Below, piece after piece: positions 17,803-26,700 of a stretch of DNA of 64,000 nt. Source of the DNA: Bifidobacterium sp. ESL0784 (GTDB lineage: Bacteria; Actinomycetota; Actinomycetes; Actinomycetales; Bifidobacteriaceae); contig NZ_JAQTHV010000001.1 in assembly GCF_029433295.1 (NCBI RefSeq), forward strand, positions 124,001 through 188,000, read 5' to 3'. The notes below the pieces were generated by a model. It saw nothing but the letters and a program-made list of their open reading frames with translations. It was not told the DNA's origin and made no database searches. Every line of letters starts with the position of its first letter. Within the stretch, counting starts at the first letter, position 1. Both the position numbers and the translations under genes were made by a program.

Positions 17803-19128
17803 TTATCGCGGCAAGAGCACAGTCAGGGTGAACCAGTGGTCGCGGGCCTTGATGGTGACGTCGCCGTGGTAGAGCCCGGCGATGTGCTTGATCGATTTCA
17901 CGCCGAAGCCGTGGGCGCGCTGGTCGGACTTGGTGGTACGTAGGTCGCCCTGATCGTCGGTTCGCAAAGCCGATTCGTAATAGTTTTCGACACGAATGAC
18001 GGTGAATTGACCGTGTTGATAAAGTGCGAGCTTGATCAGCCGGCGTTCCGGTTCCGTGACCTTGGAGGTCGCTTCGATGGCGTTGTCGAGCGCGTTGCCG
18101 AAAAGCGTGGCGATATCCATCGAACTCATATCGGTCAGGAGCTTGCCGTCCGCAACGGTGGTGAGTGTAATGCCTTTTTTCTCGCAGGCCTTCACTTTGG
18201 AAGTGAGGATGACGTCAAGCACGGAATTGCCGGTATGCTCTTGCGCGCTGTATTCCTTGACTGATGCCTCAAGCTGCTCGAAGCCGGCGGCCGCGTGTTC
18301 CGGGTCGACCTCGGCCCGAAGTGCCGTGATCTGGTGCTTCAAGTCGTGCGAAATGCGTCCCAGTGATTCGATGTTTTCCTTGGATTGCAGGTATTCCTGG
18401 TGCTCACTCTGCAGCTTGGCGTCGATGGAAGCGAGCTCGACATTGGCCCGCGCTACCCTCGCCTGCTCCTGTTGCGCGCCGAGAATCGCATAACCGCACA
18501 GATCGACGAGCGTGCGGATATAGAAGATCTCCTGCCCCACGGAGCCGGAGAAAGGCGTGTTGGTCGAAACGAAACTCAGGTTGCTCATCGCAAAGGTGAC
18601 GATGGTGATGATGATGGAGCCCGATACTGCGGTGCGGCTTGGGTTCATTGGCTTGTCACGCTCGAAATTATGGCGTTCGATGGCCCAAGCCAGGCCAAAA
18701 CCGACCAGATAGATTGCCGTGGCGAGCATCGCTGTGGGCAGGCCCGTTTTGGAGAGCCGCCTATGCATATTAAACCCGATGAACGTCGCAATCTGCCAGT
18801 GCAGCGACGCCACGAGTTCCGCGAGCACGAACGCGCGGGCGGTGACATACAGCCCTTCGCGCGGCGTCGTTTGTGCGCCAAGAAAGATAATAAGGTACAT
18901 TCCCGCTACGGCAAGCAGCATACCCAGAATCCAGAAATCAAGGCTCATCGTCCCGTCGAAATATTGGATGCCGATAATCGCCGGCAGTCCGATTCCGGCC
19001 ACGAGCAGGCTCCGCCATTTCGGCGCCCTCCGGTAGATGACCAACAGGTAGATCACGCAGGCCAGCCATTCGCAGATGCCGGTATAAAGTCGCGGAATGT
19101 TAGGCAGCGCATTGGTGATGGTGTTCAT
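17803..19128 (-). CDS. Sensor histidine kinase, GHKL/AgrC-like
   Basis: This is a membrane sensor of the peptide-responsive type. The N-terminal half has about six hydrophobic helices (residues 10-210), followed by a coiled region. The phosphoacceptor His is in RISHDLKHQI at about residue 260. The ATPase domain shows FGNALDNAIEAT as the N-box and GFGVKSIKHIAGLYHG as the G-box. It overlaps the upstream response-regulator gene by four bases, so the two are translated together. AgrC-like sensors usually detect secreted peptides, but no peptide gene was found next to this pair. Flanking glycosidase and surface-protein genes are candidate targets, by inference only. Confidence 0.9.
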   Translation of the reverse strand: MNTITNALPNIPRLYTGICEWLACVIYLLVIYRRAPKWRSLLVAGIGLPAIIGIQYFDGTMSLDFWILGMLLAVAGMYLIIFLGAQTTPREGLYVTARAFVLAELVASLHWQIATFIGFNMHRRLSKTGLPTAMLATAIYLVGFGLAWAIERHNFERDKPMNPSRTAVSGSIIITIVTFAMSNLSFVSTNTPFSGSVGQEIFYIRTLVDLCGYAILGAQQEQARVARANVELASIDAKLQSEHQEYLQSKENIESLGRISHDLKHQITALRAEVDPEHAAAGFEQLEASVKEYSAQEHTGNSVLDVILTSKVKACEKKGITLTTVADGKLLTDMSSMDIATLFGNALDNAIEATSKVTEPERRLIKLALYQHGQFTVIRVENYYESALRTDDQGDLRTTKSDQRAHGFGVKSIKHIAGLYHGDVTIKARDHWFTLTVLLPR

Positions 19129-19844
19129 TGCAGACCGCCGTTGATATAGCCGGTCAGCGCAGCGACGAAGGCTTTCTTGCGCGGGCGGCTGACGCGCAGG
19201 CGCTCACCGGTGCTCATGATGCAGTCCTGATCTTGGATGCCGGTGACATGCCGCAGATTGACCAGATAGCAAGAATTGGAGCGGAAGAAGTCATGCCCGT
19301 CCAACTGCGTTTCGAGTTCCTTCAGCGTTGAAGTGACGGAAAGTTTGCCGTCGAGCGTATGAATGATGATTGTATGACGAATTGATTCGATATAGACGAT
19401 GGATCTGAGCTCGATGCGTGTGCGCTGTGAACCGGTCTCGAAGAGCATCGAATCGTCGGCCTGCCGCCGCACCGTCTCGATTGAGCGCTTGATTTCTTGG
19501 CTGAATGCGAAGTAAGGCACAGGTTTCAGCAGGTAGGAGAGCGCCTGCACCTCATAGCCATTGATGGCGTATTGCGAGGCGTTGGTGATGAAGACGATGA
19601 CGACGCTGTTGTCGATCTTGCGTATCCGCCGTGCCGCCTCCATTCCGTTCATCTGCTTCATTTCGATGTCAAGCAAAAGAATGTCATAGATCGGCCGATA
19701 ATTCTCGACGATTTTCGCGCCGTCGTCGAAAACTGAAACGGTGAAGTTTTCGCCGTTTTCGGCTTGGTAGCGATTGAGGTAATCCAGCACTTTCTGGCAT
19801 GCAGCGGGCTCGTCTTCTACTACCCCAACTCTGATGCCGCGCAT
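19125..19844 (-). CDS. LytTR-family response regulator (AgrA-like)
   Basis: The receiver domain occupies residues 1-120. Its acidic pocket is near VVEDEPAA, the phosphorylated Asp is in LLLDIEMKQMNG, and a Lys lies in YLLKPV. The LytTR DNA-binding domain runs from about 140 to 236, with RIELRSIVYIES, FFRSNSCYLVNLRHV and VSRPRKKAF. Its stop overlaps the kinase start by four bases. LytTR proteins bind paired direct repeats about 12 bases apart. I could not identify a convincing site in the flanks by eye. Confidence 0.93.
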   Translation of the reverse strand: MRGIRVGVVEDEPAACQKVLDYLNRYQAENGENFTVSVFDDGAKIVENYRPIYDILLLDIEMKQMNGMEAARRIRKIDNSVVIVFITNASQYAINGYEVQALSYLLKPVPYFAFSQEIKRSIETVRRQADDSMLFETGSQRTRIELRSIVYIESIRHTIIIHTLDGKLSVTSTLKELETQLDGHDFFRSNSCYLVNLRHVTGIQDQDCIMSTGERLRVSRPRKKAFVAALTGYINGGLQ

Positions 19845-20223
19845 CGTCGCCGCCTTTCACACAAGGTTCTTACCTCATAATATTCCTCTATAGCATGATT
19901 CTGCGGTTTTTCCGTAGATTTCGCTATGTTGTCATTATCCGTTCCCGATTTGTTTACGTGAGTGATAAATGGTTAAACAATTTACATCTATCCCATTATC
20001 TCATATACCGGAACATCTTTCGGCATCAGCCGAAAATCGTCGTGTGGGAAAAATGACATAAGTGTGTCTCATATTTTGCAGGGTAACAGTTTGCCGTGCA
20101 TATTCGTAGTCGATTTCGCACTGTTCATCTTTTATATTTTGCTGTTTGTTGACAGAAATGGATAAATCTATAAAATTCAAAGTAAAAACATTGATGTTAT
20201 GTTATTTTCCAACGGAGGTTGAT
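19845..20223. other. Divergent intergenic region between the response regulator and surface-protein genes
   Basis: This AT-rich region should contain promoters for both flanking genes. A small perfect hairpin (TTTCGGC-ATCA-GCCGAAA, 20018-20035) is present without a U-tract. The ACAGTTT word at about 20087 resembles half of a LytTR site, but this is too weak to call. No gene is seen. Confidence 0.45.
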
Positions 20224-21741
20224 ATGAAGAAAACGAAGAAGATGGTCATTGTCGCGTCGTTTGCGGCAACTTGCACTCTGTTTGCGGGTGTTGGTTTCGC
20301 ATCGGCGGACGAGACCCCGGCTCCCGGCTCCGCTCCGGTGGTTTCGGCGCAGTCGGAGTTCAATAAGACGACATTACAAGCCAATTACAATGCTGTGCTT
20401 GCAATTGCAAACGGTGGTACTGCTGGCGCATACAAGCAAAGTTCATGGATGAGCATGCACCTCGATATGGAGAGGGCAGTGGCCATGCTCAATGACGCTA
20501 ATGATGGCAACAGTCATGCCGGTGGCGCCACGACACAGGGCGATGTCGATAATCTTGCGAGTGGCCTCGCTAATTATCCCTCAATCCTGCAAACTGCGGT
20601 TGCCGGAGAACCGACTGGCGCAGATCCATTGAAGACTAAGGGTGATTTGCAGACTTTCTATAACAAAGTCAAGGATGTGCAGTCGAGCAGCTATCCGGGT
20701 AACGAGAATTGGTTGGCCTTTAACAATGCCCGTACTGCGGCTAGTTATGAATTTGAACCTGGACATGCCGCTGATTCCCAATACGGGATAACTTTAGCGT
20801 ACGATAATTTGTATCATGCGACTAAGGATTTGGATTCCTTGTTGCTGCCGTCGTCCGTTCCGTCGCCGTCGCCGAGCCCTGCTCCTGCGCCTGCGCCCGT
20901 CGACAAGAAGGCCGGACTGCGCAGTGCCTATGACAAAGTGAAGGACTATCAGCAGAGCGACTTCACCGCTGCTTCCCCTTGGGCCGCGTTCGCCACCGAG
21001 CGCGATACGGCCAAGGCCATGCTTGACACCGACAATACCCAGGCCGCGTTCGACGCCGAAGCTACGGCCCTCAACACGAAGGCCGACGCCCTGATCAGCA
21101 TCGCCGGTCTCAAGGCCGATATCGCCAAGGCCGCCACCTTGAAGCCTGCCGACTATACCGAGTTCACTTGGTACCTCGTCACCCTCGATATTCCTTATGC
21201 CCAAAGCATTGTGGATGATGCAAACGCCACCCGAGAGGACGTCAGCACTGCCCAAAGCATTTTCGACTCAGATCTCGCTGCGCTGAAGACTCCGATCGTC
21301 GGCCAGAAGACCGGTGCGGATATTCCTACAACCACCAAGACCAAGGCAGACCTGACCGCTCTCGTCGCCCAGGCCGAAAGCCTCAAGCAAGGCGACTACA
21401 CCGCCGATTCCTGGAAGGTCTTCGCGGAAGCTTTGAAGGATGCCAAGGAAGCCCTCAATCCGGATGCGCAGTCCCAGATGCTGCGCGACAACCCCGTTGA
21501 CGATTTCACGTACAACTATGTGGAGCTCGAGGACGCTCAGTCTGCTTTGGTGCGCGACGCTTCCCAGCAGACTGCTGGTCAGGGCGGAGCCGGTGCCGCA
21601 GTTGTCGGCAAGAGCAAGAAGTCCGGCAAGAATTCCGGTCTGGCAACGACTGGCGCTTCGGTCTCCATCGTCGCTGGCATCATGGCGCTGCTCGCAGCCG
21701 CCGGTGCTGCCATCAAGCTCGTCGATCGCAAGCGTGCCTAA
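20224..21741 (+). CDS. Cell-wall-anchored FIVAR-repeat surface protein
   Basis: This is a 505-residue secreted protein. The start at 20224 follows GGAGG. A Sec signal peptide ends near FASADE. The mature part contains helical FIVAR-like modules of about 70-80 residues, such as LRSAYDKVKDYQQSDFT and LTALVAQAESLKQGDYT, with a Pro/Ser spacer (PSPSPSPAPAPAP) between. A sorting signal close to LPXTG (LATTGAS), a hydrophobic helix and the basic tail DRKRA end the protein, so a housekeeping sortase should anchor it. FIVAR modules in other surface proteins bind carbohydrate or matrix, but the ligand here is not known. Confidence 0.85.
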   Translation: MKKTKKMVIVASFAATCTLFAGVGFASADETPAPGSAPVVSAQSEFNKTTLQANYNAVLAIANGGTAGAYKQSSWMSMHLDMERAVAMLNDANDGNSHAGGATTQGDVDNLASGLANYPSILQTAVAGEPTGADPLKTKGDLQTFYNKVKDVQSSSYPGNENWLAFNNARTAASYEFEPGHAADSQYGITLAYDNLYHATKDLDSLLLPSSVPSPSPSPAPAPAPVDKKAGLRSAYDKVKDYQQSDFTAASPWAAFATERDTAKAMLDTDNTQAAFDAEATALNTKADALISIAGLKADIAKAATLKPADYTEFTWYLVTLDIPYAQSIVDDANATREDVSTAQSIFDSDLAALKTPIVGQKTGADIPTTTKTKADLTALVAQAESLKQGDYTADSWKVFAEALKDAKEALNPDAQSQMLRDNPVDDFTYNYVELEDAQSALVRDASQQTAGQGGAGAAVVGKSKKSGKNSGLATTGASVSIVAGIMALLAAAGAAIKLVDRKRA

Positions 21742-21777
21742 CAACCGGCTCGCTCGTCGCTAACGACAGTTTTGCCA

Positions 21778-21849
21778 TAAAAGTCGGCCGACAGATTCGC
21801 GGTTTGGTATTGATTTCACCTTTTCCGCAGTCTGTCGGCCGACTTTTAT
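21778..21849. terminator. Strong bidirectional terminator
   Basis: A long near-perfect inverted repeat has AAAAGTCGGCCGACAGA on the left and TCTGTCGGCCGACTTTT on the right. It forms a stem with A and U tracts on both sides, located between the convergent surface-protein and HTH genes. Confidence 0.88.
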
Positions 21850-21982
21850 GCGTTCTGGACTCAAGCCAAACAGCCAGCCATGTGGCCAATCCTGGCCGTA
21901 AGGTCATCGCCGGCTCGTAAGCCATATAAAAATCGGATTGACAGCACATTGGTCGTCAACCCGATTGGAGTTGATAAATTAT

Positions 21983-22363
21983 CTAGGCGGTTTTTGTTTC
22001 AAGCGTCTCGCCGTCAACGTCGTTTCCGTGTCCGACGCCGTCTTTCACTTGTGTTTTCTCGTTGTCGCGGCGGACGATTTCCTGTGCGATCGACTCGATG
22101 CTGCACAAGCGCAAAGCGTTGTCTCCTCGAACGCCTGAAGCCTCTTCACTGCTGACGACGCCGGTTTTCACGAGTGCGTCAACGGGGTTGATTCCATAGC
22201 TTCGTGCGATGGCGATGATTTCATCGGTCGCCAACTCTTTTGATTTGAAACGCTTGTAAAGGGTGGCATAGGGGATATCAGCCTCTTGCGAGATTCTATT
22301 GATTGAATCGTCATGCGTGATTTCCCGTAGCCATTCAATGTGATTATGTCGAATTTTTTCCAT
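21983..22363 (-). CDS. Small HTH protein, paralogue 1 of 3
   Basis: This is a 126-residue putative DNA-binding protein. The first 70 residues look like an XRE/lambda-repressor-type helix-turn-helix, with blocks IEWLREITHDDSINRISQ, PYATLYKRFKS and DEIIAIARSYGINPVDAL. The second half has a conserved segment (GVRGDNALRLCSIESIAQEI) of unknown role. Two clear paralogues occur at 22777-23103 and 40871-41221. The 35 bases upstream of the start are nearly the same as those of the third copy. The three genes bracket the pilus, LRR and ABC region, suggesting local regulation, which is inference. Confidence 0.8.
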   Translation of the reverse strand: MEKIRHNHIEWLREITHDDSINRISQEADIPYATLYKRFKSKELATDEIIAIARSYGINPVDALVKTGVVSSEEASGVRGDNALRLCSIESIAQEIVRRDNEKTQVKDGVGHGNDVDGETLETKTA

Positions 22364-22776
22364 GTTTTTATTTTCCGATAATTCAGGTGAAAATGTAAGG
22401 GCGGATATTCCGTAAACCGTTTGACATTTTTAATGATTATCGGTTTTTGATGATATTTCTACAGAAGGTTTTTTGAATTCTATTTTGTCTAATATACTGA
22501 TAAAGCGCTGAATCAACAGGGAAATCGGACTAGTATTTAATCTGCGCGCATATTTTAAGTGCTTAAAATGTCAAATAAATAACATAGATGTGTTTTCTTA
22601 TCACGTCAAAATCGTTTAATAAAATTTTTTTAAAAAAATTAGATAAAACGTTTATAACAGTATAGATTCAGTTATTAGCGTAATTCTATCGATTTGTCTA
22701 ACGCAAAAAGGGTGTTTTGTCCTTCGTCGTCACCTAAGAGTTTTGCGCATCTAGGTGCCGCTCAGTCTGATTTCCT
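22364..22776. other. AT-rich intergenic region between HTH paralogues
   Basis: No gene is seen. It includes the upstream element of paralogue 1 (22364-22400), an ATTATCGGT word at about 22435, a long A/T run near 22620 and one AAACGTTT palindrome (22646-22653). Confidence 0.5.
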
Positions 22777-23103
22777 TCAGTTCAAAGCGTTCGCATCGTT
22801 TTCGCGCCGGATGATCTCCTGGGTGATGTCGCTGATACTGGTGAGCCGCAGACCGTTGTTTCCTCGAACGGCGGTCGCTTCCTCCTTATTGATGACGTTG
22901 GTTTGAACCAATGCCTCCACAGGATTGAGGTTGTAGCCTCGTGCGATGGCGATGATTTCGTCGGTGCTGAGTGTGCCCGATTTGAAGCGTTTGTACAAGG
23001 TTGTATAAGGAATTCCGCTCAAGCGTGAAATCTTATTGATGGAGTCATTGTGCGTGACACGCCTGAGCCATTCAATCGGGTTGTTGCTCGTGTTTTCATT
23101 CAT
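22777..23103 (-). CDS. Small HTH protein, paralogue 2 of 3
   Basis: This is a putative DNA-binding protein of 108 residues from the ATG at 23103, chosen because it aligns with the starts of its paralogues; a longer form would begin at 23142. It keeps the family blocks IEWLRRVTHNDSINKISR, PYTTLYKRFKS and DEIIAIARGYNLNPVEAL, and the C-terminal GVRGN-type segment appears as AVRGNNGLRLTSISDITQEI. It is the most diverged of the three. It lies in tandem with paralogue 1 and divergent from the giant adhesin gene across about 600 AT-rich bases, so it is a candidate regulator of the pilus operon. Confidence 0.78.
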   Translation of the reverse strand: MNENTSNNPIEWLRRVTHNDSINKISRLSGIPYTTLYKRFKSGTLSTDEIIAIARGYNLNPVEALVQTNVINKEEATAVRGNNGLRLTSISDITQEIIRRENDANALN

Positions 23104-23706
23104 ATCTTTATTATGCGACACAGAATCTTGAAAAGGAATCACGATAAAACTGAAACGTTTGATGTAAAAGAGATGAATATCATAAATGAAACGTTCTTAT
23201 GTGATAAAAATTACCCTAAACAGTTTATTTTTTAAATTGTATTATCATTTTACTTTCCTTGTTTTTCCTAGATATTAAGCACTTTTATTTGCAATTTAAA
23301 GGGTTGTTTCGTTGTTTTTCGAACGATAAAGATATATAGGCATAATGAGTTAAGATATATGGTTTAGTGAATGTGAGATTTTAGGAATTTTGCTAAGGGC
23401 TAAATCTGTCTATTTCAAAAAATGGACGGTATCTTTTTGATTGTTCACCGGGTTTATGTATATCAAACGTTTGCCTTCGTTTTTCGAAGGAATTATTCGA
23501 TTTTCGGGAGCAGAACTTCGGGCATCGTGTAGGTCATTTGCGTTTTCGTCTTGAAAAACAATTAAATGATGGCGGTTTTTCTGTTATAATAATAATTATC
23601 ACGTCGTCGTGAAGGCTTCGCAGGGCTGCGATTCGCCGACCGATTTGCTTTTTTATTTACCGATAACTATTATTATAGAATAATAGTATTGAGAGAAAGC
23701 CTAGGA
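23104..23706. other. Long AT-rich divergent promoter region of the pilus locus
   Basis: About 600 bases lie between the HTH paralogue 2 gene and the adhesin gene. It holds AAACGTTT palindromes at 23153-23160 and 23465-23472. The second abuts a small hairpin (CCTTCG-TTTTT-CGAAGG, 23474-23490). An ACCGATAACT word occurs near 23660, and AT-rich repeats precede the adhesin start. No gene is seen. Confidence 0.5.
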
Positions 23707-26700
23707 ATGAAAAAAACCATGACAAGTTGGCGTACTGTGCTCGTCAGACTTTTGGCTGCCGTTGTTGCAGCTGGAACTGTTATTGGATTGGCTGTCGTAG
23801 GCGGTGCGAATGCCCAGAGCGCGCCTGCCGAGGCGGACGCCGAGTCTTCGCACACCGTTCAGCCACTTTCGGCCAATATTGTCGGCCACAAACCTTCATT
23901 GACCAAATTGATGGGCTACAACGCGAGCGGCTTGTGGACCACGCAAGGTCTTCATGCGGACTTGATGTTGCGTGTAGGCCATGGCGACGTCGCTCCGGAA
24001 TGTGTCGGGCTTGCAACCGGCGCCCAGGGCGAGAAAGTGCGATCGGCCTCTAAAGATGGTCTCGACGAGCAGGGCAAATGTGGGCTGCAGCTCTTTGTCG
24101 GTGACGGCACGGATGCGCAGTCAAAGAACCTGATGCGCCCATTGGCGTATATGAATACGTTGCGTACCAGTAAAGAGGCTGACAACACGACGCAGAATCT
24201 CAACGCCGCCGAACAGGCCTTCAGCGGTGCCGCCGGCAACTTCTTCACCATTCATTCAGTTGCCGCTTCCGCTGAAGAGGGTTACGACGACCTGACCATT
24301 GGTTTGAAGACAGATGCGTTGAAGAGCTCGGATATCAACGATTTGAAGATTTATGCCGTGGTCAATGACGGTGACACCCATACCCCTATTACGCTTGACG
24401 ACACGAGCGTGGCAGGAGCCGATGTCGATGTGGCCGTTCCCGATAGTCTTGAAAATTCCGGTTATGCAGCCGAGCTTATCCAAGGACAGGCCTTGAATCC
24501 CGATGGCATGTCCTGGTGCGGCGATCAATCCTCCATTACCTGTGCTGCTCCGGCTGCCAAGGCCGATACCTCGGCGAAGAAGGAAGAGTCTGCCAAGTCG
24601 GCCAACGCCGAAGTGGGAACGCGATTTTCGGATTCCAAGATTTCTTTGAAGACGATGCTGAACTACGTCAGCCGTGTCGAGGTGCCTGGCAGTTTCCTAC
24701 GTGCTGACTTTGTATTGCGCGTTCCGCATCGTTCTGTCAACGCTAACCTTGATAAGCCGGGAATCTCGTTCCTGTTCTCGAAAGACGGGAAAAAGGATTC
24801 CGCGCTGGTGCCTACGAAGTATGTCAGGTCGATGGGTACTTCGAAAGGTGCTGCGGACTGGGCCAAGACCCCGAACGTCTCCAGTGACGGCAGCTCCAAT
24901 GCCTTCACCATCCACAGCGTCAACACGGAACCTGCGGCAAACGGCGACCCTGAGTTTGACGATATTTCAGTTTCGATAAAGGGCAGCCTTGACTATTCCG
25001 CGACTCGTGTGGACGAGAGCACGCCTGGTGGTGTGGACGCTCAGCTTTATCTTTATGCAACACAAAGCGATAATGTCGCTTCTGACGTGACCGGCAGCAC
25101 CCTTGACATGACCAAGTCCTCCGAGATTGCCGAACCGTTGAAGCTCTATTCGAGCGTAAGCTGCACAGACGGCAGCAGCGGCTGCAATGGACCGCGCCTG
25201 GGCGTCGGCAAAGAAGGCGCCGTGGACACTTGGTGGGATATTAGCAAGTCCGGGTCTTGGAAGGGCAATAACGCCACCGATACCCCAGGGACCAAGGGTG
25301 ATTCCGCCAACTGGGGTCTGGATACCTCTTCAGGACTGGCAACAGGAGGTCGCGGCCTCTCCGGTGATACCCCCACGGGTGTCGCCCCGAGCACGACATT
25401 CATGAACCTTTGGTATAACCCGGCAAGCCCTTATGATCCGCATGGGAACGTGCCCAAGGGAGACAAGCACGATTGCTCGCAAGTCGGCAAGTACTTCTTC
25501 CAGTGGGTTGGTCTTAACAAGGATAACAATTGGGTGCCTGTCAATGATTTGACCCCAACGGCTCAGGAGAACAACCAAGTGGTCGTCTCTTCGCCTGACA
25601 ACAATGAGTATGGCTACTTTGCCGCGTTCAACAAGACCAATGGCTCCCCGTCCTATGGCGGACGCACCACCGATCCTCTGGTCGCAAAGAAACCTGGAAG
25701 TTCCGACCTTGCCGCGGCTCAGCTTCAGGATGGTTCCGTCGACTTCGCCAAGGCGCGTGTTGACCAGCCGGAACTTACCGGTTACTTCAAGCTGGTCGCT
25801 TGGCCTGAAACGACGAACCCGGATAACACCGCCTGTTCGGCGAACCAAGATGTCTACAACCCGCTGGCAGCTCAGAGTACCAGCAGCAAGGGCATTCTTT
25901 CTACCATGCAGCCTTCGGAAGCCAATGCATGGTTGGCCAAGGGTTGGTCGGTCAACTCGGCGTTCTATAACTTCAACACTTTCACGGAAGTCCCGACCAT
26001 CGATACTCCGGCAGATAACTCCAAGCTTCCTGAGGTTTACAAGCCGTCGTTGACCGGACACGGTACTCCCGGCGACAAAGTCATGATTTATCGTCAGATT
26101 GACGGTAAGGGCTTCACGCAGCAGAATTCCAAGGATGTGCTCGTGGGCGCGAACGGGATGTGGGTGTTCAAAGACACCAAGACCCCGGATCCGGACGGCA
26201 ATCAGCACGTCTATCAGTATCGTGTGCAGCAGATTCCCACTACTCTGGGCGGCGGGCGCGATATGCCTTCCGATTTCTCGGCGACCAAGTCCTTGACCAT
26301 CACGCCGGTGGATCATAAGCCGATGCTCTTCAAGATGCTCAATTATTTCAACCGGATGGACACCGGCAACGACAAGCTCCGTATGGACTTTGTGGTCCGT
26401 GTGGCTCATGATGACGTCGATTACACCACTGATACGGGATACCGTGTCGAAACGGATAAGGACGGTGTCCAGCACAATATTCAAGATGATAGCGCCAGAC
26501 AGAAGTCGATTTCTGTGTATTACGATTTTAACGGTGGTTCAGGCCATGATAGTGCATTGAGGAAGGTCAAGTACACCAGGACCATCGATGACTATCCCGC
26601 AGCTCAGTACTGGGCAAACGCCCAGAGCAGCGATCCGCGATTCACTATTAATAGTGTGTTGAATTCGGGTGTCTACGATTATCTGAACATCTCGATCAAG

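Noticed and set aside
25330..26484. 384-codon minus-strand frame inside the giant adhesin
   Set aside because: It lies opposite repeated, clearly coding adhesin sequence and has no family features.
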